A stretch of DNA of 64,000 nt from positions 5,653,001 to 5,717,000 of the forward strand of contig NZ_LT629693.1 of assembly GCF_900099825.1 (NCBI RefSeq), in the 5' to 3' direction. The DNA is from Bradyrhizobium ottawaense (lineage in GTDB: Bacteria > Pseudomonadota > Alphaproteobacteria > Rhizobiales > Xanthobacteraceae). Positions 36,832 to 45,807 of the stretch are shown in pieces. The notes beneath the pieces were generated by a model. The model was given only the letters and a program-made list of their open reading frames with translations, was not told the origin of the DNA and did not search any database. Position 1 is the stretch's first letter, and the number at the start of each line of letters is the position of its first letter. The translations under genes were made by a program, and so were the position numbers.

Positions 36832-37170
36832 TGGGGAAGGCGGGCCACGGCAGTTCACTCCCCCGGGGATGCAAGGTAAGCATCCACCGTTCTGCTACTG
36901 CGAACCCTGCATGAGCCAACCTCTACTGGACGCCGCCGCGAAACCCGGCGCACAGCGTCCGGCGCGCAGGGCGAAAGCGGTTTGCCGATCGAACAGACCG
37001 GCCGCGTATAGACAGAATGTCGCATTTTGCAGTGCAACAAAACCGAATGAAGGGCCCCTGCTAAAGGGGCAATGGCAATCCGGCTCGCTTCTCTGTATTG
37101 GTGCGGCTGGCATACAAGGTTCGGGACCGGGACCATTCTCGTGTCCTGCAAAAATAGCGCGGGAGGAAAC
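36832..37170. other. 339-nt region upstream of the TRAP operon
   Basis: No gene is supported. It should contain the TRAP promoter but no convincing -35/-10 pair stands out. GGGCCCCTGCTAAAGGGGC near 37050 can form a small hairpin. Confidence 0.35.
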
Positions 37171-38172
37171 ATGCGTGGATTGATTTTGGCTGCGGCATCG
37201 GTCGCGGCATTGGCTCTGGCCGGTCCGGCCGCGGCCCAGGCGCCGATTGTCATCAAGTTCAGCCATGTGGTGGCTTCCGACACGCCGAAGGGCAAGGCGG
37301 CCGACAAGTTCAAGGAACTGGCCGAAAAATACACCAGCGGCAAGGTCAAGGTCGAAGTCTACCCGAACTCGACGCTCTACAAGGACAAGGAAGAGCTGGA
37401 AGCGCTGCAGCTCGGCGCGGTGCAGATGCTGGCGCCGTCGAACTCGAAATTCGGCCCGATCGGGGTCAAGGAATTCGAGGTGTTCGATCTGCCCTATATC
37501 CTTCCCGACCTGACCACGCTGCGCAAAGTCACCGACGGTCCGCTCGGCGCCAGGTTGCTCAAGCTGCTCGATTCCAAGGGCATGACCGGCCTCGCTTACT
37601 GGGACAACGGCTTCAAGCAGATGAGCGCCAACAGGAAGCTCGTCACCCCCGCCGACTACAAGGGCGTCAAGTTCCGCATCCAGTCGTCGAAGGTGCTCGA
37701 GGCCCAGTTCCGCGCGCTCGGTTCGATCCCGCAGGTGATGGCGTTCGGCGAAGTCTATCAGGCGCTGCAGACCGGCGTGGTCGATGGCCAGGAGAACACC
37801 TGGTCCAACATCTACACCCAGAAAATGCATGAGGTGCAGAAGTTCGCCACCGTCACCAACCACGGCTACATCGGTTACGTCGTGGTCGTGAACAAGAAGT
37901 TCTGGGACGGCCTGCCGGCCGACATCCGCAGCGAGCTCGACAAGGCCATGAAGGAAGCGACCGCTTTCGGCAACGGCCAGTCGGCAAAGGAAAACGAGGA
38001 CGCGCTCGAGCTGATCAAGAAGAGCGGCAAGACCGAGATCGTCACGCTGACGCCGGAACAGGACGCCGCGATGCGCAAGGCGATGGAGCCGGTCTACAAG
38101 GATGTCGCGACCCGCGTCGGCCAGCCGCTGATCGACGAGTTCATGAAAGAGACCGGCCAGGCGGGCCACTAG
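37171..38172 (+). CDS. TRAP transporter solute-binding protein, DctP type
   Basis: 333 aa. ATG 37171 has GGGAGG 5 nt upstream and begins a signal peptide (MRGLILAAASVAALALAGPAAAQ). DctP features: IKFSHVVASDTPKGKAADKFKE at the mature start, and the ligand-binding stretch GVKFRIQSSKVLEAQFRALGS with the conserved Arg that binds the carboxylate. It delivers an organic acid to the DctQM membrane pair encoded next. A palindromic repeat separates it from dctQ. The ligand is unknown; C4-dicarboxylates and aromatic or keto acids are usual. Confidence 0.93.
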   Translation: MRGLILAAASVAALALAGPAAAQAPIVIKFSHVVASDTPKGKAADKFKELAEKYTSGKVKVEVYPNSTLYKDKEELEALQLGAVQMLAPSNSKFGPIGVKEFEVFDLPYILPDLTTLRKVTDGPLGARLLKLLDSKGMTGLAYWDNGFKQMSANRKLVTPADYKGVKFRIQSSKVLEAQFRALGSIPQVMAFGEVYQALQTGVVDGQENTWSNIYTQKMHEVQKFATVTNHGYIGYVVVVNKKFWDGLPADIRSELDKAMKEATAFGNGQSAKENEDALELIKKSGKTEIVTLTPEQDAAMRKAMEPVYKDVATRVGQPLIDEFMKETGQAGH

Positions 38173-38187
38173 AACGGGAGAGTTACG

Positions 38188-38308
38188 CTCCCTCTCCCGC
38201 TTGCGGGGGAGGGCTGGGGTGGGGGTGTCGCCGCGAGTCACACTGTCAGTGTGGAGAGATTTCCCCCACCGGCGCGTTGCGTCGACTTCCCCCGCAAGCG
38301 GGAGAGGC
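38188..38308. repeat. Palindromic intergenic repeat, family E copy 1
   Basis: CCCTCTCCCGCTTGCGGGGGAGGG at the left and CCCCCGCAAGCGGGAGAGG at the right pair with each other and each folds locally; GTCACACTGTCAGTGTGGAG lies between. A relative is at 47014-47148. It lies inside the TRAP operon between binding protein and membrane genes, where it may uncouple their expression. Confidence 0.85.
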
Positions 38309-38360
38309 GAAGTTGCTTCGCGGCCGCACCTGAATTCTATCGAATGCACTTGGGGGTTAG

Positions 38361-38930
38361 ATGCTTCGTATCCTTGATCGGCTCGAGGAAATCCTGATCA
38401 GCACGCTGATGGGCGCCGCGACCTTGCTGATCTTCGTTGCCGTCGTGCACCGGTTTGGCACCGGCATTCCGTTTCTCTATCCGTATCTGATCCAGATTCA
38501 CATCGCCTGGACCCAGGAGCTGTGCATCTACATGTTCATCTGGATGGCCAAGTTCGGCGCCGCCTACGGCGTGCGAACCGGCATCCATGTCGGTGTCGAT
38601 GTGCTGATCAACCGGCTCAACGATCGCTGGCGCAAGGTCACCATCCTGTTCGGCCTGATGGGCGGCGCGCTGTTCACGGCGATCGTCGGCACCATGGGCG
38701 CCAAATTCGTCATCGAATTGATGTCGACCGACCAGACCTCGCCCGACCTGGAGATACCGAGCTGGATCGTCTACGCCTGCATTCCGCTCGGCTCGTATCT
38801 GATGTGCTTCCGCTTTCTCCAGGTGGTGTGGACCTACTGGCGGACCGACGAACTGCCGCATCATGACGCCACCCATGTCGATGGCGTCGAAACCAGCAAG
38901 ACCGCGCCGATCGCGCTCGGAGAAGCGTGA
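38361..38930 (+). CDS. TRAP transporter small permease, DctQ type
   Basis: 189 aa, four predicted membrane segments with AWTQELCIYMFIWMAKFGAAYGVRTGIHVGVD, the DctQ family motif. It partners the large subunit encoded next, with overlapping stop/start (TGATG at 38928-38932). GGGGG precedes the ATG. Confidence 0.92.
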   Translation: MLRILDRLEEILISTLMGAATLLIFVAVVHRFGTGIPFLYPYLIQIHIAWTQELCIYMFIWMAKFGAAYGVRTGIHVGVDVLINRLNDRWRKVTILFGLMGGALFTAIVGTMGAKFVIELMSTDQTSPDLEIPSWIVYACIPLGSYLMCFRFLQVVWTYWRTDELPHHDATHVDGVETSKTAPIALGEA

Positions 38931-40213
38931 TGAGCGCCGCCATTATTTTCGGACTGCTGTTCGCGCTGATGCTGACCGGCATGCCGATCTCGATTTCGCT
39001 CGGCCTCACCGTGCTGACATTCCTGTTCACGATGACACAGGTGCCGATCGAAAGCGTCGGCCTGAAACTGTTTTCGGGCCTCGACAATTTCGGCATCATG
39101 GCGATCCCGTTCTTCATCCTGGCCGGCACCTTCCTGACCCGTGGCGGCGTGGCGCGGCGGATGATCGCGTTCACGACTTCGCTGGTCGGACATTTCCCGG
39201 GCGGTCTCGGTCTCGCCGGCGTCGCGGCCTGTGCGATGTTCGCCGCGATCTCCGGATCGAGCGTGGCCACGGTGGTGGCGATCGGCTCGATCATGATGCC
39301 GGCAATGGTCGAGCATGGCTATCCGCGCCGGTTCGGCGTCGGCGTGATCGCGACCTCAGGCGCGCTCGGCATCCTGGTCCCACCCTCGATCATTCTCGTG
39401 CTGTACGGGGTCTCCACCAATACCTCGATCGGCGCGCTGTTCATGGCCGGCATCGTGCCCGGCATCATTCTCGCGCTGATGCTCGCCGCGGTGACCTTCG
39501 TTGTCGCGCTGCGCAACGGCTATCCGAAGATGCCGAAGGCCAGCCTCGGCCAGCAATGGACCGCGTTCCGTGAAAGCCTCTGGGGCCTGCTGCTGATCGG
39601 TATCGTGCTCGGCGGCATCTATGGCGGCATCTTCACGCCGACGGAAGCGGCTGCAGTTGCCGCGGTCTATGCCTTCTTCATCACGGTGTTCGTCTACAAG
39701 GAACTGAAGCTCACGGAAGTGCCGAGGGTGCTGCTGCAGGCCGCGAGCATGAGCTCGATGCTGCTCTACATCATTACCAACGCGGTGCTGTTCTCATTCC
39801 TGATGACGTCGGAGCAGATCCCGCAGGAGATGGCGGCGTGGATCATCGACAAGAATTTCTCGATCTGGATGTTCCTGCTGGTCGTCAACATCATCCTGCT
39901 GCTGGCCGGCAACGTGATGGATCCGTCGTCGATCCTCCTGATCATGGCGCCGATCCTGTTTCCGCTGGCGACCAAGCTCGGCATCCATCCGGTTCATTTG
40001 GGCGTGCTGATGATCGTCAACACCGAGGTCGGATTGTGTCATCCGCCGGTCGGCCTAAACCTCTACATCGCCAGCAGTATCGCCAAGATGGGGATCAGCG
40101 AGATCACGATCGCGGTGCTGCCGTGGCTGTGCGCGATGCTGGTCTTCCTCGGGCTGATCACCTATGTGCCCGAAATATCGCTGTGGTTGCCGCGGCTGCT
40201 CGGAATGATCTAG
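38930..40213 (+). CDS. TRAP transporter large permease, DctM type
   Basis: 427 aa with about twelve membrane segments. MPISISLGLTVLTFLF and the GSSVATVVAIGSIMMPAMVEHGY motif are characteristic of DctM, which forms the ion-coupled transport path. ATG 38930 overlaps the DctQ stop. With DctP and DctQ this makes a complete sodium- or proton-driven importer of an organic acid. No catabolic gene is attached, so the substrate is open. Confidence 0.93.
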   Translation: MSAAIIFGLLFALMLTGMPISISLGLTVLTFLFTMTQVPIESVGLKLFSGLDNFGIMAIPFFILAGTFLTRGGVARRMIAFTTSLVGHFPGGLGLAGVAACAMFAAISGSSVATVVAIGSIMMPAMVEHGYPRRFGVGVIATSGALGILVPPSIILVLYGVSTNTSIGALFMAGIVPGIILALMLAAVTFVVALRNGYPKMPKASLGQQWTAFRESLWGLLLIGIVLGGIYGGIFTPTEAAAVAAVYAFFITVFVYKELKLTEVPRVLLQAASMSSMLLYIITNAVLFSFLMTSEQIPQEMAAWIIDKNFSIWMFLLVVNIILLLAGNVMDPSSILLIMAPILFPLATKLGIHPVHLGVLMIVNTEVGLCHPPVGLNLYIASSIAKMGISEITIAVLPWLCAMLVFLGLITYVPEISLWLPRLLGMI

Positions 40214-40373
40214 ATTTTGCCGCAGTTGGCCATCCCTTGCGAAGGATCGGCATTGCGGTGGATCAAAACGGCGTCACATTACATCTTGGTAAGAGCGAGC
40301 TCTCTTTCCAAGAGTTAAGTTGAACCCCGGCCGATGTGGGCCCATCTTCAGGCAACCTTTACAGGAGGTTCGC

Positions 40374-40994
40374 ATGAGAAAGTTCACCATCGCCGCGGTT
40401 GCCGTACTCGCGATCGCCGGTTCGACTGCCGTCTACGCCCAGCACCGTCATTGGTCCTACGGACACATGCGGATGAATCCGGAGGACAGGGCGGCGTTCG
40501 CCGATGCGCGGATCGCAGCCGTTCATGCCGGGCTGAAGCTTTCGGCCGATCAGGAAAAGCTGTGGCCGCCGGTGGAAGCCGCGGTGAAGGAATTTGCAAA
40601 ACTGCGGATCGATCGCGCCAATGCGCGGATGAATTCGGAGAAGGACGACTCCAGCCAGCAGAAGCCGGACGACCCGGTCGCGCGCTTGCGCGAACGCGCC
40701 GACAACATGGCAACCTCGGCTGTGGCCATGAAGAAAATCGCCGATGCCGCCGACCCGCTCTACAAGACGCTGGATGACGGCCAGAAGCGCCGCCTTGCCG
40801 TGCTGACCCACATGGAACACCGGTTCGGCGGCGGCGAAGGCTGGCGCCATCACGACGGCATGGGGCCGGGCGGCATGGGCCCGGACCGCGGCTTTGACCG
40901 TGACCGCGACGATGGCGGCCGGGGTCGCGGACTTGATCGGAATCGCTACGACCGCGACGGCGGCCCGGATCGGGGCGGCCCCGAGCGGCTCTAG
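40374..40994 (+). CDS. LTXXQ-motif (Spy/CpxP-like) periplasmic protein with Asp/Arg/Gly-rich tail
   Basis: 206 aa from ATG 40374 (AGGAGG 5 nt upstream). A signal peptide ends near YAQHRH. LKLSADQEKLWPPVEAAVKEF and LYKTLDDGQKRRLAVL carry the two LTxxQ-type motifs of the Spy/CpxP fold, an ATP-independent periplasmic chaperone or metal-binding stress protein. The C-terminal 45 residues are low-complexity (repeated DRD, RGR, GGP) and probably disordered. It is transcribed alone and is followed by a clear terminator. Confidence 0.82.
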   Translation: MRKFTIAAVAVLAIAGSTAVYAQHRHWSYGHMRMNPEDRAAFADARIAAVHAGLKLSADQEKLWPPVEAAVKEFAKLRIDRANARMNSEKDDSSQQKPDDPVARLRERADNMATSAVAMKKIADAADPLYKTLDDGQKRRLAVLTHMEHRFGGGEGWRHHDGMGPGGMGPDRGFDRDRDDGGRGRGLDRNRYDRDGGPDRGGPERL

Positions 40995-41031
40995 GCAGCA
41001 GCTTTCGGCGTGTCGACCCCGGTAACGGCGG

Positions 41032-41057
41032 AAGCCGCTGAAATTCAGCGGCTTTTT
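41032..41057 (+). terminator. Rho-independent terminator after the LTXXQ gene
   Basis: AAGCCGCTGAA and TTCAGCGGCTT form the stem (41032-41054), followed by TTT, 37 nt after the stop codon. Confidence 0.88.
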
Positions 41058-41169
41058 GCCGTTCCGGGGGCTCGCCAAAGGCCGGGAAAACTCATCCCGG
41101 CTTGCTGGACATCGCGGAGTCGCTTTGCTAAACGACGCCCTCTTGCAGGGCTTCTCCGGACCAAGATCC

Positions 41170-41245
41170 GGGCGCATAGCTCAGTTGGTAGAGCAGATGA
41201 CTCTTAATCATCGGGTCCCAGGTTCGAGCCCTGGTGCGCCCACCA
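41170..41245 (+). tRNA. tRNA-Lys (anticodon CTT)
   Basis: 76 nt including encoded CCA. The acceptor stem GGGCGCA/TGCGCCC is perfect. The D-arm is AGCTCAGTTGGTAGAGCA, the anticodon loop CTCTTAA (anticodon 41203-41205) and the T-arm GGTTCGAGCC. No integrase or att-like duplication is visible downstream. Confidence 0.97.
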
Positions 41246-41398
41246 AGCCTTTCAAGAACTTAGCGGTCTGAAAAACGCGCGAACCAGCCGCGGTTTGCTT
41301 CAGTATCGCCGCTTCTCTCCATCAGCTTCATCCACATCAGCCAGTCCACCGGCTTCGTCCGCGCGAAAAGACCCTTGAAGCCTGAAAACGCCGGTGCT

Positions 41399-41427
41399 AT
41401 TATTAGAACGGTCAGTCGGATTATTTT
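41399..41427 (+). promoter_or_regulatory. Shared regulatory element upstream of the Rieske dioxygenase operon
   Basis: The 26 bp at 41399-41424 (centre GAACGGTCAGTCGGATTAT) match the reverse complement of 55254-55279 at 24 of 26 positions. That second copy lies in the promoter region of the HAAT importer operon, beside a TetR gene. A -10-like TATTTT (41422-41427) overlaps the right end at the same place as TATAAT in the other copy. It is therefore either a TetR operator or a shared promoter. Confidence 0.75.
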
Positions 41428-41484
41428 TAGACAAACCTCAGGTCTCCGCGAAGAGAGCCCGGGCCAGCCATGGGAGATGCAGCG

Positions 41485-42744
41485 ATGAACGTCGTGCCGC
41501 GCGCGTCACAGTGGGGCGAATTGATCCGGCCGGACCGGGTGCACGGCTCGCTCTACAGCGACCCCGCGATCTTCGAAGCCGAACTGCAGAACATCTGGTA
41601 CCGGACCTGGGTCTATGTCGGGCACGAGAGCGAGGTGCCCAACGCCAACGACTACGTCGTCAAGTCGATCGGCCCGCAATCGGTGATCATGACCCGGGAC
41701 GAGCAGGGCAAGGTCAACCTCCTGCTCAATCGCTGCTCGCATCGCGGCAACCAGGTCTGTTCCTACGACAAGGGCAACGCGCGTTCCTTCACATGCCCGT
41801 TTCACTCCTGGACCTTCGCCAACGACGGCAGGCTGGTCGGCTACGCGTTTCCCGACGGCTATGAAGGCCAGGACAAGTCGAAGCTTTCGCTCGGCCGCGT
41901 GACGCGGGTTCAGTCCTATCGCGGTTTCGTGTTCGGCTCGTTCGCCGCCGAAGGCCCGACGCTGGAAGAGCATCTCGGCGGCGCGGCCGAGACCATCGAC
42001 CGGCTGGTTCGGTTCTCGCCGGAGGGCGAAGTCGAGGTAACGGCCGGCTTCCTCAAGCATCGCGTCAAGGCCAACTGGAAATTCATCCTGGAGAACGAAT
42101 GCGACGGCTATCATCCGGCCTTCGTGCATTCCTCGATCTTCGGCGTGGCCGACAGCGCGATCGGCAAGCTCTATGGCGGCGCGTCGACCGCGGTGACGCG
42201 CGACTACGGCAACGGCCATACCGAGATCGACCTGCGGCCCGAATTCCGCAAGCGCGACGCGCCGATGAGCTGGTTCGGCACCACCGAAGCGCGGTTGCCA
42301 GATTATACCGCGCGGATGAAGGCCGCCTATGGCGACCAGACCGCGCGCGAGATCATGATCGACGGCTCGCCGCATGTGATGATCTTTCCGAACCTGTTCA
42401 TTGCCGAAATTCAGATGTTTGTGATCCAGCCGCTCGCGGTTGATGACAGCGTGCAGCATGTCACGGCGCTGCAGTTCAAGGGCGCGCCCGACATGAACCG
42501 GCGGCTGCGCCAGCAGACCATGGGTTCGGTCGGCCCGGCCGGCCTGCTGCTCGCGGACGATTCGGAAATGTACGAGCGCTGCCATCGCGGTGTGCTGGCG
42601 CGCAATCCGGAATGGATATTCCTCGGCCGCGGCGAACGGCGCGAGCGTCAGGACGACCTCGGATTCAAGGTCGGCCATGTCACCGACGAAGTCCCGTCGC
42701 GCGGCATCTGGAGCCATTATCGCCGGCTGATGGAGGCGGTGTGA
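41485..42744 (+). CDS. Aromatic-ring-hydroxylating dioxygenase, alpha (Rieske) subunit
   Basis: 419 aa from ATG 41485 (GGGAG 8 nt upstream; ATG 41470 lacks one). The Rieske [2Fe-2S] ligands are C84, H86, C104 and H107 (NRCSHRGN and TCPFHSW). The mononuclear iron site is in NECDGYHPAFVH: H210, H215, with D207 bridging to the Rieske centre. The enzyme adds O2 to an aromatic ring as an alpha/beta oligomer. Neither ferredoxin nor reductase is encoded in this operon, so electrons must come from elsewhere. The first gene behind the shared element at 41399. Confidence 0.93.
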   Translation: MNVVPRASQWGELIRPDRVHGSLYSDPAIFEAELQNIWYRTWVYVGHESEVPNANDYVVKSIGPQSVIMTRDEQGKVNLLLNRCSHRGNQVCSYDKGNARSFTCPFHSWTFANDGRLVGYAFPDGYEGQDKSKLSLGRVTRVQSYRGFVFGSFAAEGPTLEEHLGGAAETIDRLVRFSPEGEVEVTAGFLKHRVKANWKFILENECDGYHPAFVHSSIFGVADSAIGKLYGGASTAVTRDYGNGHTEIDLRPEFRKRDAPMSWFGTTEARLPDYTARMKAAYGDQTAREIMIDGSPHVMIFPNLFIAEIQMFVIQPLAVDDSVQHVTALQFKGAPDMNRRLRQQTMGSVGPAGLLLADDSEMYERCHRGVLARNPEWIFLGRGERRERQDDLGFKVGHVTDEVPSRGIWSHYRRLMEAV

Positions 42745-43238
42745 TGCTGTCGCGCGAAAGCAGCGCTACCCTAATGAGCGCCGTGACGGCCTTCATCTAC
42801 AAGGAAGCACGGTTCCAGGACGAGCACCAATACGAGGCCTGGGAGGCGCTTTGGACCGATGACGGCATCTATTGGGTGCCGGCCAATGGCGACGATATCG
42901 ATCCCGAACAGCAGATGTCGATCATCTACGACAACCGCTCGCGGATTACGCTTCGCATCAAGCAGTTGCTGACCGGCAAGCGCCACACCCAGACGCCGCA
43001 ATCGCGGCTGCGGCGCCTGGTATCCAACATCGAATTGATGGACCAACAGCCGGGCGGCGATATTTCGGTCGCGAGCAACTGCCTTGTGTTCGAATCCAGC
43101 CTGCGCGACGACACCGTCTGGGCCGCGCGCAACGAATACCGGCTGCGCTATGTCGATGGTGAACTGCGGATGGCGTACAAGAAGGTGATCCTGGTCAACA
43201 ACGAGAAAGCGCTGTTTACGCTCTCGTTCCTCATCTAG
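42744..43238 (+). CDS. Aromatic-ring-hydroxylating dioxygenase, beta subunit
   Basis: 164 aa with the SnoaL/NTF2-like beta-subunit fold: FIYKEARFQDEHQYEAWEALWTDDGIYWVP at the N-terminus is characteristic. It has no catalytic metal and stabilises the alpha subunit and helps shape specificity. ATG 42744 overlaps the alpha stop (TGATG). Confidence 0.93.
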   Translation: MLSRESSATLMSAVTAFIYKEARFQDEHQYEAWEALWTDDGIYWVPANGDDIDPEQQMSIIYDNRSRITLRIKQLLTGKRHTQTPQSRLRRLVSNIELMDQQPGGDISVASNCLVFESSLRDDTVWAARNEYRLRYVDGELRMAYKKVILVNNEKALFTLSFLI

Positions 43239-43290
43239 AGCGTTTTCAAGTGAAGTGGGTACCGGTTCACGTAAAGAAAACGCGTCAAAA
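43238..43290. repeat. Intergenic repeat carrying AAGTGGGTACCGGTT (family C copy 2)
   Basis: GCGTTTTC (43240-43247) and GAAAACGC (43276-43283) form the outer stem; the 15-bp core at 43253-43267 matches 7356-7370. It lies inside the dioxygenase operon, between beta subunit and enoyl-CoA hydratase homologue. Confidence 0.7.
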
Positions 43291-43311
43291 CAAAGTGGGC
43301 GGAAACAAGCC

Positions 43312-44106
43312 ATGATCGACAAGGGACCTGTGCTGCTCGATATCGCCGACGGCATCGCGCGGCTGCGCCTCAACCGCCCGGATGCGGCCAACGGCATGAG
43401 CGCCGAACTCTTGAGCGCGCTATGCGACGCCATCATGGTCTGCCACGGCCAACCGGACCTGCGCGTGCTGCTGCTGAGCGGCGAAGGCACGAACTTCTGC
43501 GCCGGCGGCGATGTCAGGGCGTTTGCATCGAAGGGCGAAAAACTGCCCGACTATATCCGGCAGGCCACCGCCTACCTGCAGAACGCGGTGACCGGGCTGT
43601 TGCGGCTCGAGGCCCCCGTCGTCACCTCGGTTCAGGGGTTTGCCGCCGGTGGCGGCGGTTTTGGTCTGGTCTGCGCCTCCGATATCGTCATCGCCGGCGA
43701 GTCCGCCAAATTTCTGGCGGGCGCGACGCGGGTCGCGATGGCGCCCGACGCCGGTGTGTCTGTCACACTGTCGCGGCTGGTCGGCTTGCGCCGCGCGATG
43801 TCGATCCTGTTGACCAATCCGGTGATCTCGGCGCCCGAGGCGCTGGCGATGGGTATCGTCACCAAGGTGGTTCCAGATGCCGACCTTGCGGAAGCATCAC
43901 TCGCGATGGCGCGGGAACTGGCGGATGGCGCGCCGAAGGCCTTGGCCGCGACCAAGCGGCTGGTCTGGGCCGGGACGGCGCTCAGCATCGAGCAGTGCCT
44001 GTCGGAAGAGGCGCGCACCGTATCCGAACTGTCCGGGATGGCCGACGCGCGCGAAGGTCTGGCCGCCGTCATCGAGCGCCGCAAACCGAAGTTTACGGGA
44101 CGCTGA
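43312..44106 (+). CDS. Enoyl-CoA hydratase/isomerase (crotonase) family protein
   Basis: 264 aa. The oxyanion-hole segments are GEGTNFCAGGDVRAFAS and QGFAAGGGGFGLVCASDIVIA. In the segment that normally carries the second catalytic Glu (xPEVxLGxxP), the sequence is AGATRVAMAP, so the Glu appears to be Ala. That would favour isomerisation, dehydration by another residue, or thioester chemistry over ordinary hydration (by-eye alignment). It is in an operon with an acyl-CoA dehydrogenase, so its substrate is presumably a CoA thioester. Confidence 0.88.
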   Translation: MIDKGPVLLDIADGIARLRLNRPDAANGMSAELLSALCDAIMVCHGQPDLRVLLLSGEGTNFCAGGDVRAFASKGEKLPDYIRQATAYLQNAVTGLLRLEAPVVTSVQGFAAGGGGFGLVCASDIVIAGESAKFLAGATRVAMAPDAGVSVTLSRLVGLRRAMSILLTNPVISAPEALAMGIVTKVVPDADLAEASLAMARELADGAPKALAATKRLVWAGTALSIEQCLSEEARTVSELSGMADAREGLAAVIERRKPKFTGR

Positions 44107-44108
44107 CG

Positions 44109-44867
44109 ATGCCAGCCGCTGGCACCCGGCCTTTCGGGCGGCTCGATGGCCGTAGCGCCTTCGTTTCCGGTGGCGCGAAAGGCATTGGTGCGGCGATCGC
44201 GCGAAGTTTTACCGAGGCCGGCGCCCGCGTCGTGATCGCGGATCTCGATATCGAAACCGCGACCGTTCTTGCAGCGCAGATCGGTGCGACCGCGGTACGT
44301 CTCGATGTCAGCGACGCCGGCATGGTGCAGGCGATCATGTCGCAGCACGGGCCGTTCGATATCGTCGTCAACAATGCCGGCGTTGACCAGCATGCGTTCT
44401 TCACCGAGACCACGCCGGAAGATTGGGCGAGGTTGCTCGCGGTCAACCTGGTCTCGGTCTTTGCCTGTACCCACGCCGTGTTGCCGTCGATGCAGGCCGC
44501 CGGCTTCGGACGCATCATCAACATCACTTCGGAGGCGGCGCGGCTGGGCTCCAAGGGCGGCGCGGTCTATTCGGCGGCCAAGGGCGGCGTGATCGCCTTC
44601 ACCAAGAGCATCGCGCGCGAAAACGCACGCTTCGGGATCACAGCCAATTCGATCGCGCCGGGACCGATCCGGACGCCGATGCTGGAAGCGGCCGTCGCCA
44701 AGGGCGGCGACAAGATCCTGCACGCGATGACCGATGCCACCCTGTTGCAGCGGCTCGGCGAGCCCGAGGAAATCGCCGCCGCCGTGCGCTTCCTGGCGTC
44801 CGATCAGGCGGCCTATATCACCGGCGAAACCATCGGCGTATCCGGCGGCATGGGATTGGGCGGTTGA
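44109..44867 (+). CDS. Short-chain dehydrogenase/reductase (SDR)
   Basis: 252 aa, classical SDR. NAD(P) motif GGAKGIG (residues 21-27), NNAG around residue 90, catalytic Ser in NITSEAARLG and YxxxK as YSAAK. An acidic residue after beta-2 (ADLD) suggests NAD(H) preference. It starts 2 nt after the hydratase stop. A possible job is to oxidise the cis-dihydrodiol or a 3-hydroxyacyl-CoA made by its neighbours. Confidence 0.92.
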   Translation: MPAAGTRPFGRLDGRSAFVSGGAKGIGAAIARSFTEAGARVVIADLDIETATVLAAQIGATAVRLDVSDAGMVQAIMSQHGPFDIVVNNAGVDQHAFFTETTPEDWARLLAVNLVSVFACTHAVLPSMQAAGFGRIINITSEAARLGSKGGAVYSAAKGGVIAFTKSIARENARFGITANSIAPGPIRTPMLEAAVAKGGDKILHAMTDATLLQRLGEPEEIAAAVRFLASDQAAYITGETIGVSGGMGLGG

Positions 44868-44868
44868 G

Positions 44869-45807
44869 ATGGCACGTGCGGCTGAAGATATCGCGCCAGC
44901 TCCGATCGATCGAGCGATCGCGCGAATTCGCGCAGTCTACCGCAGCTGGAACCGCGACACGACGATAGCCAGGATGCGCAGCGACTGGGATGCGGCCTTC
45001 GGCGGCACAACCGCTCCCGTGACATGCGAAGGCGTCTCGGCCGGTGGCGTCGACGGCGAATGGATATCGCCGGCCAATGCGCCAAAGGACAAGGCCGTTC
45101 TCTATTTCCACGGCGGCGGCTTTCGCGTCGGCTCGGTCGCCTCGCACCGCGACCTGATCGCGCAGATCGCGGTTGCGAGCGGCTGCCGCGTGCTCGCCAT
45201 CAATTATCGGCTGGCGCCGGAGCATCGTTTTCCAGCCGCACTTGACGATGCGCAGGCTGCCTATGACTGGATGCTCGGCCAGGGGTTCGAGCCCGGCAAC
45301 ATCGCCTTTGCCGGGGATTCCGCCGGCGGCAATCTTGCGCTCGCTGCGATGGTAAGCCTCCGCGAGCGTTGGCTACCGCTGCCTGCGGCGGGTGTGCTGA
45401 TGTCGCCATGGACCGATCTGGCGGCGACCGGCGCGAGCTACGTGAGCCGAGCCGAAGCGGACCCGATCCATCAGCGCCCGATGATCCTGGCGCTGGCCCA
45501 GGCCTATCTGGGCGGGCAGGGCGATCCCTGCGATCCCCTGGTATCGCCGCTCTACGCTGATCTCACCGACTTGCCGCCATTATTGATCCAGGCCGGCGAC
45601 CGCGAAACCGTATTGGACGATTCCGTCATGTTTGCCGACAAGGCGCGCGTCGCCGGTGTCGAGGTTGATCTGCAGGTCTGGGATGGCATGATCCACGTCT
45701 TCCAGATGTTCGGTGCGGAGCTTCCTGAGGCGCACCGGGCTATTGCAGAGATCGCCATGTTTCTCGACCGACACCTCCATATCAAGGCCGAAAGGGCATC
45801 ATCATGA
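44869..45807 (+). CDS. Alpha/beta hydrolase, hormone-sensitive lipase (HSL) family
   Basis: 312 aa. HGGGF is the HSL oxyanion motif, GDSAGGN the nucleophile elbow, and D (in GDRETVLDD) and H (in DGMIHVF) complete the triad. These esterases hydrolyse short acyl esters or lactones. ATG 44869 follows the SDR stop directly, and its own stop overlaps the start of the acyl-CoA dehydrogenase (ATGA). It may release a free acid from an ester intermediate. Confidence 0.92.
   Translation: MARAAEDIAPAPIDRAIARIRAVYRSWNRDTTIARMRSDWDAAFGGTTAPVTCEGVSAGGVDGEWISPANAPKDKAVLYFHGGGFRVGSVASHRDLIAQIAVASGCRVLAINYRLAPEHRFPAALDDAQAAYDWMLGQGFEPGNIAFAGDSAGGNLALAAMVSLRERWLPLPAAGVLMSPWTDLAATGASYVSRAEADPIHQRPMILALAQAYLGGQGDPCDPLVSPLYADLTDLPPLLIQAGDRETVLDDSVMFADKARVAGVEVDLQVWDGMIHVFQMFGAELPEAHRAIAEIAMFLDRHLHIKAERASS

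Noticed and set aside
40284..40317. CTTGG...CCAAG hairpin after the DctM gene as a terminator
   Set aside because: The stem is short and interrupted and no T-run follows.
41170..41245. tRNA-Lys as an integration site
   Set aside because: No integrase, no 3'-end duplication of the tRNA and no composition change downstream within the window.
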